The translations under genes were made by a program, and so were the position numbers. From Ilex aquifolium (taxonomy: Eukaryota > Streptophyta > Magnoliopsida > Aquifoliales > Aquifoliaceae): a stretch of DNA of 64,000 nucleotides. The stretch's first letter is position 1. Each line of letters begins with the position of its first letter. Under the pieces are notes generated by a model that did not search any database, was not told the DNA's origin, and was given only the letters and a program-made list of their open reading frames with translations. The DNA lies in contig OX637399.1 in the NCBI GenBank assembly GCA_951799425.1, positions 35,251,701-35,315,700 of the forward strand, in the 5' to 3' direction. Positions 36,076-46,950 of this stretch are shown piece after piece.

Positions 36076-36812
36076 CTGGATAAAAGAAAGCACAGGACAA
36101 CAAAAGGAGATCAACGTTAGTGAATTGAGTTTCTAATAATTTATAATCATATTAATTATACCCTTGTTGATAAGCACAACAACTAAACAAAGCAACCTTG
36201 AATATAACGTCAAAATCAAACAAAACAAGGACATACACACATAAATGTATTATATACAGAGTGAGCGGAAGCTTACAAAAGTGAAGAACAGTGGTGGGCA
36301 TGCACATCAAGTTTCAATCTCTCACTTGAGACAGTGACAGCTACTAAAAAAGGAAGAAAGGAAGAGTAGTGCGCACATTAAATTCATGAGCAATGTTCTG
36401 GATTCCCGTAATTTCCATCAAATATTAAAATTTTGTGTTGATTCAATGATTTTATTGAAATTTCATCATTATATCAATAAATTAAATTAAATATTTAAAT
36501 CTAAATAAAATTACCTATCAAAAAGCAGAGCATAGAAAGGACGTTTGATTCTATTCGATTTTTTTTTTTTTTGACATGATTTTTTTTTAATTTTTGGGAA
36601 TAAAATCTTTGGCTTGTTCAGAATTAGAGGTGGTAATAGAATTGAGTTTTGCGAGCATAAGTTTGTCGAACTTATTTTTTATGAGTTTAAAAAATTGTTC
36701 AAACTCGACTTATTTAAAAAATAAGTCGAGTCTGACCCCGAATAAATCGACTATTTTACATACAAATGAGTCAAACTTTACGAACTTGAATCGAACTTTT
36801 TAAGCTCGTTTC
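36076..36812. other. Upstream region of SnRK1, AT-rich
   Basis: It probably contains the kinase promoter on the - strand. A segment at 36425-36510 (GTTGATTCAATGATT..AATAAATT) recurs at about 45898-45990, so it is a small dispersed repeat. The 36660-36812 part is a CTCGA-rich repeat that continues after the copia insertion at 41586. Confidence 0.4.
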
Positions 36813-37077
36813 TGTAGAAGAACAGGTCAATGAGACCAATTCATTCGTAGAAGACTCCTCTGTTTCAGGAGTTCAAAACACCTCAACAAACTCCACTTGT
36901 TTAGGAGTTTAGCTAACAACTTTTCAATTTTGAATGCATACGTTGTATAGGCAACTAAGTAGGATAACAGTTACAGTTCTATTCAAAGTCTATTTAAAGT
37001 CCTTGTATATGAACAACAAAGACACAATAGAAATTCAAGCTTTCAGACTTTCATCAACTTGAGTACATTTCTCTATA
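36813..37077 (+). repeat. 5' LTR of the complete copia element
   Basis: It starts TGTAGAAGAACAGG and ends CATTTCTCTATA. It contains a TATTTAAAGTCC box likely to act as the TATA region of its promoter near 36987. Confidence 0.9.
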
Positions 37078-37128
37078 TGGTATCAGAGCACCACTAAAAG
37101 ACCAACGTCTACTCCCTTCCGATCCTCA

Positions 37129-40100
37129 ATGGCCTCCTCATCCTCTGAAACCTCAAATAATTCTACTGATCCTATTACTACTGTCCCAACCCTCTCCAAT
37201 CTTCCCTTTACTATCAGCGTCAAGCTCAACTCCTCCAACTATCCTGTATGGAAAGCTCAGACCCTACCCTACTTCAGAGGTCAAGCTGTTTTTGGCTACC
37301 TTGATGGCACAATCCCAACCCCACCTCAAGAAATTGATGCTCCTCATCCCACTACAGGTGCTATTATTAAAATCCCCAATCCTCATTATATTCAATGGCT
37401 TCGTCAGGATTCTCTAATCCTTGCCACCATTAATGCTTCGCTTACTGAAGATGTTCTCACTCAAGTCATGTCTTATACAACCTCTCGAGAGGTCTGGCTT
37501 GCACTAGAGCGAACCTTTTCTTCAATCTCCCGTGCTAAAGCAATTCAGATTCGCACTCAGCTGGCAAATGCTCGAAAAGGCGCTCTCTCCGCTAATGCAT
37601 ATTTTCTCTCCATCAAACGAATGGCTGATGAACTTGCTCTTGCTGGACATCCACTAAAACCTGATGACATAATCACCTATGTGCTTGCGGGACTTGGCCA
37701 GGAATACGATTCTTTGGCTTCAACAATAACTTCTCGCTCTGATCCTGTCACCTTGGAGGAACTTTACTCACTCCTTCTCATTTGTGAGTCACGAATTAAT
37801 CACAATAATCAGTCCCTTCAAACTGCTGCTTCAGTCAACATGGCCACCAAGCAACCTCAGCAACAATATCAATCCACTTTTCGCACGGCATCAAATTTTC
37901 CCCATTCCAACCGTGCTCGCGGTGGCTACCGTGGCAGAGGACGTAGTGGTCGTTTCAACTCCCATGATCAGGGCCCATCTAACTCAGTTATGTGTCAGGT
38001 ATGCTTCAAACCAGGCCATACTGCCAGAAAATGCTATCACCGTTTTAATCTTTCTTATCAGGACCAACCAACCTCTAGAAATCAGCCACAAGCCATGGTT
38101 GCTGCGCACTATCAACATACCGATAATGAGTGGCATCCCGACACAGGAGCTACCCATCATCTCACCAATGATGTGAACAATATTCATCTTCAGAATGAAG
38201 ACTATGGAGGTCAAGATCATATCCAGGTGGCTAACGGTGCAGGTTTGAAAATAGTACAAAGTGGCACTTCCACTCTCTCATCTCCTTCCAAGTCTTTTGT
38301 ACTTAATCAAATTTTGCTTGTCCCTGATATTCAGAAAAATCTTCTCTCTGTTCAGCGTTTTTGTCTAGACAATAATGTTTTCTTTGAATTTCATGCTTCT
38401 TTCTTTCTTGTGAAGGATTACTTGGGGAACATCCTGCATCGAGGACCACTCAGTAATGGTCTTTACAACTTCTCGGCTTCTCTTGCTCGTCTTCAGCCAC
38501 AAGCTTTATCTAGTGTTCGTGTGTCTGCTAAAATCTGGCACCGCCGTCTCGGTCATGCTTCCCTTCCAGTTATCAATAAGGCTATTTCATTTCCTGTCCA
38601 AAATAAAAATACTTCTATTTGTTCTGAATGTCAAATGGCTAAGAGCCATGCTATGCCCTTTAAAACAGTGCATGTTTCTGTTTTGAAACCATTGGAGTTA
38701 ATATATTCAGATGTTTGGGGGCCAGCCCCTGTTTTGTCAACCTCTGGTGCACGTTATTACATAAGTTTTCTGGATGATGCTACTAAATTCTTATGGCTTT
38801 TTCCCTTGAAACTCAAATCTGATGCATATCAAACTTTTATATGTTTTCAAGCTGCTGTAGAACGCCAATTTGATACAAAAATTAAGGCTCTCCAATCCGA
38901 TTGGGGAGGTGAATATCGCAGCATAACTAAACATTTACAAAATCAGGGAATTAGTCATCGAATAACCTGTCCAAAAACCCATCAGCAAGCTGGTGCCATT
39001 GAAAGGCGCCACAGGCAAATTGTTGAAGTTGGTTTGGCATTACTTGCTCACTCTAATTTACCAAAAATATTTTGGGAAGATGCCTTTTTAACTGCAGTTT
39101 TTATTATCAATAGATTGCCAACTCCAATTTTACAACATCGATCACCATATGAAATGGTCCATCATCACAAACCAGATTATACTTTTTTACGTGCCTTTGG
39201 TTGTGCTTGCTGGCCCTATTTACGTCCATATAATCGACATAAGATGGATTTTCGATCTAAAACCTGCATATTTATTGGGTATAGTGTTGGTCATCGAGGT
39301 TACAAGTGTTTAGATGTATCTACCGGAAGAATCTTCGTATCACGTCATGTTGTCTTTGACGAATCTCTTTATCCCTATACAGTCCCTGAGCCTATCGAGT
39401 CTACTCCAAAATCTGCTCCTGCTGTACTCCCACCAAATCTCAATCTATCACACTCTAGTTCCTCTGACTTTGCAGGTACAAGTGTTCAGTTTGCTGCACC
39501 AAGCCCTCTGCATATGGGCTCGACCTCTAGTCCTCAAACTGATCTTCATATTGCTTCAGGTTCTCCTGCCAGGGATACTACTCTACCTCAGCATGAAGAC
39601 AGTCCAGCACCTCCTCCTTTACCTTCTCCAACTCGCCAGCCACATCAGAATAAACACTCCATGGTTACACGAAGCAAAAACAACATCCACAAGCCAAAAT
39701 TAGCCTCTGACTCCCATATTCGATATCCCATTCCAAAAGCACTTATGGCCACAATCCAATCACAAGAAAAAGAACCCACGTGCTATTCAACTGCAATTAA
39801 ACATCACAATTGGCGGGAGGCTATGAATAAAGAGTTTGATGCCTTGTTAGCAAATGGAACCTGGACTTTGGTTCCTAAACCTCCTAATGCCAATCTTGTT
39901 GGATGCAAATGGGTGTACAAAATTAAAAGAAGAGCTGATGGTGGTATTGAACGATTTAAAGCACGCCTAGTCGCCAAAGGATTCCATCAACAGGAGGGTG
40001 TTGATTTTGGCGAGACATTTAGTCCTGTGGTGAAACCTACCACCGTAAGGTTGGTTCTATCCCTAGCAGTCTCTCGTGGTTGGCATCTTCGACAAATTGA

Positions 40101-41415
40101 TGTACAAAATGCATTCTTACATGGCCTCTTGCAAGAAGATGTCTATATGACTCAGCCTCCAGGGTTCATTCATCCTCAATTTTCGCAACATGTTTGTAAG
40201 CTGCAAAAGTCACTCTACGGTCTTCGTCAAGCACCACGAGCATGGTTTTCACGCTTGACTGATCAGCTACAAGCTATTGGTTTTGTAGGAAGTCAGGCTG
40301 ATCACTCCCTCTACATTTATCACCATGGCTCCACTCTTATTTATTTTTTAATTTATGTCGATGACATAATTATAACTGGTACAGATATACATGCCATTAA
40401 CCGAGTGATAAGCTTGCTGCAGGACAGCTTTGCAGTAAAAGACATGGGTGAACTTAGTTTCTTTCTGGGTATTGAGGCCATCCGCAGTGATCATGGTCTG
40501 TATTTATCTCAGCGTCGCTACATTCTTGATCTCCTTCTACGCAGTCAAATGGACAAAGCAAAGCCTTGTGTTACTCCAATGTCGACATCCGAGCCCTTAA
40601 CAAAATTTGATGGCATACCTTTTCATGACCCTCATTTGTATCGAAGTGTGGTTGGAGGGCTGCAATATCTTTCTTTTACTCGGCCTGAACTTGCTTTTGC
40701 AGTCCATAAAGTCAGCAAGTATATGCAAAATCCAATGGAGCCGCATTGGGCAGCCGTCAAACGTATCTTGCGTTATTTGAAGAACACCATTTCTCATGCT
40801 TTACTGATACAACCCACGACTGATCTTAAGCTTCAAACATTCAGCGATGCAGATTGGGCATCCGATCGTGACGACAGAAGATCAGTTGGTGCTTATTGTA
40901 TTTATTTGGGCAACAATTTAATTTCATGGGGCTGCAAACAACAACAAACGGTTGCTCGTAGTAGCACCGAAGCCGAATATAAGGCTCTTGCAAATGCTGC
41001 TGCAGAAATTCAGTGGATAAAGTCCTTGCTAACTGATCTTCGTGTTCCAATTGTCCATTCTCCGATTCTCTGGTGTGACAACATAGGAGCTACTTATTTG
41101 ACCAGTAATCCTCTATTTCATGCTCGCACGAAACATATTGAAATTGACTTTCACTATGTTCGTGATCAAGTTCTTCGTGGTCAACTTCATGTTCAATTTG
41201 TTTCTACCAAGGATCAGTATGCAGATGCACTTACGAAGCCGCTGCCTTCTAGTAGATTTCTTCTTCTGCGTGACAATCTCAGGGTTCGTTCCTTACCCTT
41301 TCGATTGAGGGGGCGTGTAGAAGAACAGGTCAATGAGACCAATTCATTCGTAGAAGACTCCTCTGTTTCAGGAGTTCAAAACACCTCAACAAACTCCACT
41401 TGTTTAGGAGTTTAG
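37129..41415 (+). CDS. Ty1-copia gag-pol polyprotein
   Basis: A single uninterrupted frame of 1,428 codons for copying and inserting the element. Domain order: gag-type N-terminus with LNSSNYPVWKAQ (about 33-220), CCHC zinc knuckle (C289-C302), aspartic protease DTGA (338-341), pre-integrase WHRRLGH (from 470), integrase with D528, D591 and E625, reverse transcriptase with WVYKIKRRADG (about 927) and YVDD (1076-1079), and RNase H with DADWA (from 1240), SSTEAEY and the tail DALTKPL (about 1366). Integrase before reverse transcriptase is the copia order. No stop or frameshift separates gag from pol. The frame runs through the purine tract into the 3' LTR, so about the last 32 residues are LTR-encoded. 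The gag resembles the Ale/Retrofit lineage (moderate certainty). Confidence 0.95.
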   Translation: MASSSSETSNNSTDPITTVPTLSNLPFTISVKLNSSNYPVWKAQTLPYFRGQAVFGYLDGTIPTPPQEIDAPHPTTGAIIKIPNPHYIQWLRQDSLILATINASLTEDVLTQVMSYTTSREVWLALERTFSSISRAKAIQIRTQLANARKGALSANAYFLSIKRMADELALAGHPLKPDDIITYVLAGLGQEYDSLASTITSRSDPVTLEELYSLLLICESRINHNNQSLQTAASVNMATKQPQQQYQSTFRTASNFPHSNRARGGYRGRGRSGRFNSHDQGPSNSVMCQVCFKPGHTARKCYHRFNLSYQDQPTSRNQPQAMVAAHYQHTDNEWHPDTGATHHLTNDVNNIHLQNEDYGGQDHIQVANGAGLKIVQSGTSTLSSPSKSFVLNQILLVPDIQKNLLSVQRFCLDNNVFFEFHASFFLVKDYLGNILHRGPLSNGLYNFSASLARLQPQALSSVRVSAKIWHRRLGHASLPVINKAISFPVQNKNTSICSECQMAKSHAMPFKTVHVSVLKPLELIYSDVWGPAPVLSTSGARYYISFLDDATKFLWLFPLKLKSDAYQTFICFQAAVERQFDTKIKALQSDWGGEYRSITKHLQNQGISHRITCPKTHQQAGAIERRHRQIVEVGLALLAHSNLPKIFWEDAFLTAVFIINRLPTPILQHRSPYEMVHHHKPDYTFLRAFGCACWPYLRPYNRHKMDFRSKTCIFIGYSVGHRGYKCLDVSTGRIFVSRHVVFDESLYPYTVPEPIESTPKSAPAVLPPNLNLSHSSSSDFAGTSVQFAAPSPLHMGSTSSPQTDLHIASGSPARDTTLPQHEDSPAPPPLPSPTRQPHQNKHSMVTRSKNNIHKPKLASDSHIRYPIPKALMATIQSQEKEPTCYSTAIKHHNWREAMNKEFDALLANGTWTLVPKPPNANLVGCKWVYKIKRRADGGIERFKARLVAKGFHQQEGVDFGETFSPVVKPTTVRLVLSLAVSRGWHLRQIDVQNAFLHGLLQEDVYMTQPPGFIHPQFSQHVCKLQKSLYGLRQAPRAWFSRLTDQLQAIGFVGSQADHSLYIYHHGSTLIYFLIYVDDIIITGTDIHAINRVISLLQDSFAVKDMGELSFFLGIEAIRSDHGLYLSQRRYILDLLLRSQMDKAKPCVTPMSTSEPLTKFDGIPFHDPHLYRSVVGGLQYLSFTRPELAFAVHKVSKYMQNPMEPHWAAVKRILRYLKNTISHALLIQPTTDLKLQTFSDADWASDRDDRRSVGAYCIYLGNNLISWGCKQQQTVARSSTEAEYKALANAAAEIQWIKSLLTDLRVPIVHSPILWCDNIGATYLTSNPLFHARTKHIEIDFHYVRDQVLRGQLHVQFVSTKDQYADALTKPLPSSRFLLLRDNLRVRSLPFRLRGRVEEQVNETNSFVEDSSVSGVQNTSTNSTCLGV

Positions 41416-41580
41416 CTAACAACTTTTCAATTTTGAATGCATACGTTGTATAGGCAACTAAGTAGGATAACAGTTACAGTTCTATTCAAAGTCTATTTAA
41501 AGTCCTTGTATATGAACAACAAAGACACAATAGAAATTCAAGCTTTCAGACTTTCATCAACTTGAGTACATTTCTCTATA
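41316..41580 (+). repeat. 3' LTR of the complete copia element
   Basis: It matches the 5' LTR base for base by eye. Its first 97 nt are in frame with the end of the polyprotein, whose TAG lies at 41413-41415. Confidence 0.9.
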
Positions 41581-41585
41581 GTTTC

Positions 41586-42740
41586 TTTAAACAAACCTAA
41601 AAAATTGTTTAAACTTAATTTGTTTAAAACCCGAGTCAAACTCAAACTCAAACCGAGTTGAACCCGAATAGCTCGTCTCAATTAACACATTTATTTAGGA
41701 TACTCGAATACCCCCAATCAATTTATCTTGTTATATCTTTATTCTTATCTTTGGGATATATATCATTGCTCTTTTGTTAAATCTCCTATAAACATGTCCT
41801 TAACGGAATCCCACTGACTTTTAGTATTTGGGAAGTTCAGGGATGCGAGAACCAATAACCAAACCCATAAAGAAGGTCCGTAAAGAACATGTGCTTTTTT
41901 CATTTTATTTTTTACATGACCATTTAATATTGTTGATGAAACTTAATTAAAAATTGCAATTATCTGCTCATATATTTTATACTATAGTTTAAATTATGGT
42001 GATATCACATATCGTGGTATCACTGAACAATGATAATACACCATGTGTATGTAATTGATCTTACTATTTTAATAACTTTTAATAAGCACTAGTTAATATA
42101 ACATTATATAAAAAAAAAACATATGGCTTTATGTTTAATAATGAATATTTTTCCAAACATTCTAGGTAAGTAGTAGTAAAGTACCTCTAATAAAGGGAAT
42201 GCCTATGATACCGTCGGCGGTACTTGTATTGAAAATTATAATTTTTTTGATGTACAAGTTACAATTTTAAATAGCATAATCGATCATGAATGTCTGTGAT
42301 CAATCATGATCTCCCTTCAATAGTTGTAATTTCTCCTTTCAAAATTGTAACTTTATCATATAAAATAGTAACTGACGGTACTGGTATCAAAAATTTTTTT
42401 TCGATATTATAGAGTTTTCCCTAATAGAGAGATAAAATTATGATACTAAAGAAATGTAAGTATTATGCCGAAGTTGATCGAGTGTTATTGATTTCAGTTC
42501 AATTAATTTGTAACCATTTAACTATAAAAAAAATAAAATCATATAAAATGATAAAATTGAAAAACTCGTGTTAAAATTTTAATAGATGAAAAATAGATTA
42601 TAGTACCCAGGAAAAAAATTATTACCAAGGGGCTGATAGTAAAAAGAGAGTATTTCCGTTAATCATCTTCGGTCCTTACCTAAACCTCTACCCAAAATTA
42701 AGTGAAAAAAAATAAGTAAAAAAAACTTGATTTGATATAG
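41586..42740. other. AT-rich intergenic DNA
   Basis: The first 120 bases are the other half of the CTCGA-rich repeat split by the copia insertion (ACCCGAGTCAAACTC motifs). The rest has no recognised gene. Confidence 0.5.
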
Positions 42741-43607
42741 AAGCATCTCTAACCATGACTCAAATTTAGACTCAAATTTGAGTCTAAATTTGAGTCAAAA
42801 GCTTGATTTGGTATGGAATACTCCAATGGATAAATTCAAATATTCACTTAATTCTTTTAAGAAATTTCTTTATTATCCCAAAACTCATTTTTATTAATTT
42901 TTTGTACCAAAACATGTTATCCTCTCTCATTTCTTTCTCATTCCCTCCAAAACCTTTATCCCTCTCAAGATTTGATTCCCTCCAAAAATTCATGCCCTCC
43001 TCATTTTAATTCTTCCCTCCTCAAGATTGTACAAACTGCTTAACATAAGTGTTGGTTGTTTATCCAAACACCAGGGACAATGATATATTGATATGACTAT
43101 TTCAGAGTGCGTAGATCCCTTTAGTCTCCAATTCTCCTCTTGGGATTCTTTATTAGTCCACTACGAAAGACAATATGTGTCTGATGGTGGTAATCGAATC
43201 GTCCTATCCGTTTGTGATTAAGGATCCAAACTTTGTTTTGCTTTCATTGAAATAAATTAGTTACAGCAACCTGAACACAAATTTATGGATTGTAACAATC
43301 ACTTACCTACAGTTTTTTTGTCTTCAAAGGACCGACGATTGATTCGGTTGCCGTCAGCAATGGAAAAAGCTTTGAAGTTTGAAGAGAGGCTGGGAGAGGT
43401 AGTCTGGCTTTGAAGGATTCTTTTCGGTTTGGTTTGGTTAGGGTAAAAAAAATTACCGTTGAAAATTTGGTATAGGATTTGGGTCTCCCTCAATTTGGGT
43501 CCAGAAAAAGGTTTTTTTTAATTTGATATAAGTTTGGGTCCAATGTTGGAGAAACTTTTTAGACCATTTAGACTCAAATTTAAATTTGAGTCATGATTGG
43601 AGATGCT
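42741..43607. mobile_element. Inverted-repeat DNA transposon remnant
   Basis: The left end AGCATCTCTAACCATGACTC is mirrored by the right end, whose reverse complement begins AGCATCTCCAATCATGACTC. Both arms continue with ACTCAAATTT repeats. GAGCATCTCC-type ends are common in plant Harbinger/Tourist-like elements. A further GGAGATGCT end at about 44185 suggests nesting. The target duplication is unclear (TAA on the right) and no transposase was seen. Confidence 0.55.
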
Positions 43608-44349
43608 CTAATAGACAAACTATTTTTTGTCCTCAAACCTTTTTAAAAAATTCTCACATTATCCCAATTGAAGCATCTCCGTCATTGTAAACCACCTTGT
43701 CAACCTCACCTCCATTGTCAATGTCCAACGTCGGTGGTGATTGTACGGACTCGTTTCATTCTCTGTTGCTCTTCCTTTTCCCTCCTTTTATTTTTCTCTC
43801 TTTCTCTCTATCTATGTATTTGTTCATGCTTATATTAATGGAGGGAAAGTGAGTTTTCTCTTTTTGTCGAATTATTATAAAATGTAAAAATTTATTGTTC
43901 GCTCCTTGCGCTTTATCTTCTCTTTTAATGGAAGCTTTTGAGAGAGTGTATGTGTTTACATGATGTTTATCGATTAACACAAAATTGAAGTAACGTGAAA
44001 ATGAGAGAGAACAATTTTTTTATCATTAAATTTTTGAGTTTAGGTTTTGAATATCTCTTGATTTGGGTTTAGAATAGAGTCTTTCTTTATTTGTATAAAT
44101 TTGGGTATAAGACTGAAGAATGTTTTTAGTCTCTTTTTTACCTTAATTTAAATTAAATCTAAAAAAAAAAAAAAAAGGTTAGAATTGGAGATGCTACCAA
44201 CTACCTCTTTTCTCTGATACCAATGGCCTGATGGTAATTGTTAAAATGCCAATATAAAAAAGCAGTCCTTAGAACGGTCTTATTCACACATCAGACTCAC
44301 ACACACACTCTTGGCTTATAATCTTCCACTCTCTTGTCCATGACCCAAA
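43608..44349. other. Upstream region of the small gene at 44350
   Basis: AT-rich, with an extra GGAGATGCT transposon end near 44185. The promoter elements of the downstream gene lie in the last 100 bp. Confidence 0.4.
44253..44262 (+). promoter_or_regulatory. TATA-like box
   Basis: TATAAAAAAG lies about 97 bp before the start codon at 44350, a normal distance for a plant TATA box with a leader of roughly 65 nt. The leader has CACACACAC and CT-rich bases. Confidence 0.45.
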
Positions 44350-44787
44350 ATGGCAGAGAATAAAACAGACCAAACCCCAGAATTCACGAGCTCAATTCAG
44401 GGCGAGAAGTCAGATTCTGGCGAAGATCCGACGATTTCCACCACCACATCTAGCGAAGACAAGCTGAGAAACAAAGACCCTGAAACGGATCCTGAGCCGA
44501 AGAGAAGAAAGAACTGCCCAAGTGCACTGGACAAGTTCGAAGCAATCAAGTCATCATCAAATTCAAGCTTTTCATTCACTTTCGACACTAAAGTTGGTGG
44601 AGCTCCTGAATTCACACCCAAATTTGGATCATTTAACTTGGCGGCGGCCTCGTCAGACAACGATCGGTGTTGCCAGATTCCGGCGATCAAAGCAAAAGCC
44701 GTAGAATTGGAAGAAGCAGAGGTAATTGTGGAGAGAGAAGTTGTGGAATTGTTGAGTTCAGTGGATGGGATGAAGAGTGTTGAGTAA
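44350..44787 (+). CDS. Small acidic/Ser-rich protein of unknown function
   Basis: An intronless frame of 145 codons starting in a good context (AAAATGGCAG). The N-terminal half is Ser/Thr/Glu-rich and probably disordered. A basic patch PEPKRRKNCPSALDKFEAI (about 48-66) could be a nuclear localisation signal. Then SSFSFTFDTK and PEFTPKFGSFN follow, motifs I associate with small uncharacterised plant proteins. The C-terminus VELEEAEVIVEREVVELL is predicted helical. The GC content is higher than its surroundings, there is a TATA-like box upstream, and AATAAA lies at 44941-44946. It is likely a real gene; its function is unknown. Confidence 0.7.
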   Translation: MAENKTDQTPEFTSSIQGEKSDSGEDPTISTTTSSEDKLRNKDPETDPEPKRRKNCPSALDKFEAIKSSSNSSFSFTFDTKVGGAPEFTPKFGSFNLAAASSDNDRCCQIPAIKAKAVELEEAEVIVEREVVELLSSVDGMKSVE

Positions 44788-44940
44788 TGGGTTTGGTTAA
44801 AGAGCATATTGATACATCGCAGCTCAGAGTAGAGAGAGCAAAAGGAGACGTCTAATTATCAACTGTCTTTGTAATTGGAGGAGACTTTTGATGTAGTGAT
44901 TAGCTCTGAAAACAAGGGCTTTGGGAGCATAAAGAAACGA

Positions 44941-44946
44941 AATAAA
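44941..44946 (+). terminator. Candidate poly(A) signal
   Basis: AATAAA lies about 155 nt after the stop codon of the 44350 gene. Confidence 0.45.
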
Positions 44947-46530
44947 ACATGCTTTTCCGTCCTTTGTATTCCATTTATGCTTTGTACAAAAGTTTGTTAG
45001 TGAATGGTTTTCTCATAATCTTTGCTTCCTGCTTTTGTTTCCCAAGTAAAATAACAGAAGAATTTCCAATTTACTTCTTCAACTTTTTTTTTTTTAAATA
45101 TTTTTTTGCTGGACCTTTATTTTCTATGTTCTCAAAAGATAAATCCTCTAACTCTATATTTGGTACGCAATAATACTAGAAAGTGGGAATGAAATAGACG
45201 TGAGAATACAATGAGCTTGAAAATAGAATAAAATGTAGATTACAATTCCAATATTTAGCACTATCTGAGATTAAGTATAGGAATAGAATGAAGATCAGAA
45301 GTATGATGAGGAGTGATAAGAAGAGAAGAGATAAGAGACAGAGAGAGGAACGATCGGGTTTTGTCGACGTGAATGTAGGCTGATTAATGACTTGGTAGGG
45401 AATGGATAATACATGATTTATTTGGGAATGACTAATCTCATGTTTTATGGGATTAATTATTCTTTAAGAATGGGAATGAAATTATATTCTCACAAACCAA
45501 ATAAAGGAATGAGAATTACTAAAAAATGGCAATTCCATTCCTAAGCTGCATAAGTTCATTGAATGAGTTGTTAATGTTCTTCCCATATCATGGATCAAAC
45601 CCAAATCCGAATACTTTCTAATACTCTTTCATTCTATTTTATTTAAGATAGATTGTCCGCCATATATAAATGATATTTTCACTTGTAAATTGTGGGCTCT
45701 ATTTTAGTTTACAATCCTTGATCTACTACTTTGAGTGAAATTAAGAGATAGTGTATTAAAAAGTTTCTCTTAATCCATCAAAACCTTCCTTATAGCAATA
45801 GTTTTTAACATTATCTCAAAATCAATGTTATTGGGATCTGTCATAATTTGTTGACCTAATTCACTGTGACTTTTGAATTCACTGTAGACCCTATTAAACA
45901 TTAAAATTTGATGTTGATTCAATGATTCCTAAGACGTCCCATCATTATATTAATAAATTATATCAAATTTTTAAATCTAAAGAGTATTTTACTCTTGTCT
46001 CAAACAAGTGAACTTTTCTCGGTTGATAATATTGTAAATGGTTCCATTAATTGCTTCTTAACAGTACTATCAATTTATTAAACGGAAAAGCGTGGGACCA
46101 TTAGGTCAAGCCATGGGTTTGCACGTGTAGTCATTATCTCACTCTATTATTTCAAGTTGTGATAGTTTTCACCTCAAACAACTGGACTTCTAGTAGTTTA
46201 ATTGAAACTCTCAAAAAAAAAAAAAAAAAGAAGAAAAGACAAGGTTATAAGTTTTTTTCAACAAACCCCAAAATGCCCTTTCAACATGATAAAATAAGGA
46301 AAATTGTTGGTTTCAATTAGAAATAGCAATCTTGATCCATTATCCATTAATTTGTTCATAAATAAATAAATTGGGTACTTATATTAATTAATGTGGGTTC
46401 TAAATGTGTTGGGTAATATGATTCATTTTAATTAAGCGGATTAATATAAATTATAAATAGGTACTCATTAAGTTGAATATTTATCTTTCTATTAAATAAC
46501 GTAAGTAATAAAATCAAATAAATATATTAA
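44947..46530. other. AT-rich intergenic DNA
   Basis: No gene was recognised. The segment at about 45898-45990 repeats one at 36425-36510. A poly-A tract lies near 46215. Confidence 0.5.
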
Positions 46531-46534
46531 TATA

Positions 46535-46950
46535 TCAAAAAATACACACACATAATACACAAAAAAATACACACATACACAGTAATACACCAAAACACAC
46601 ACATACTAACGCACCATAAATACACATTAATACATCCCCATGGCTCACAACCCGACTCGTGACACACCCATGAGTAGCCCCACAATCCATGACCCCATAG
46701 GTCGACACATGGGTCGCCTTATGATCCATGGACTGACCCATGACCCATAATTCATGGGTCGCTCGTGATCTACGGACCAATCTATGGCCCACTGGTGACC
46801 CCAACCCATTATGTGTATGTATTTTTATTTTGCATTTTTTGTATATTAGTGTGTATACTCTTTGTGTATTAGTGTGTGTGTACTTTTTGTGTATATTTTT
46901 AGTGTATTAATGTGTGTATATTTATATTTTGGTGTCCTAATATGTGTGTG
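46535..46950. repeat. CA/GT-rich low-complexity region with CATGGGTC motifs
   Basis: The left arm is made of ACACA-rich units and the right arm (46810-46950) of GTGTGTA-rich units. The CCCATGA/TCATGGG middle (46630-46800) makes the whole roughly self-complementary. A solo LTR is inserted at its right end. The open frames here come from the repeats. Confidence 0.6.

Larger units (their letters stand above)
36813..41580 (+). mobile_element. Complete Ty1-copia retrotransposon
   Basis: The two 265-bp LTRs (36813-37077 and 41316-41580) look identical by eye. The target duplication GTTTC lies at 36808-36812 and 41581-41585. A primer site TGGTATCAGAGC starts right after the 5' LTR at 37078, and the purine tract GAGGGGGCG precedes the 3' LTR. 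The ends are TG..TA instead of TG..CA, in both LTRs. One open frame encodes gag-pol. Identical LTRs and an intact frame indicate a recent insertion. It interrupts an older CTCGA-rich repeat, about 1.8 kb upstream of the SnRK1 start codon on the other strand. Confidence 0.95.

Noticed and set aside
37078..37089. tRNA-like TGGTATCAGAGC
   Set aside because: It is the copia primer-binding site, complementary to the initiator tRNA 3' end, and not a tRNA gene. The same applies to the sites at 1234 and 27144.
44397..44807. 136-codon antisense frame across the small gene
   Set aside because: The + strand frame has the promoter, start context, poly(A) signal and motif evidence. The antisense frame has none.
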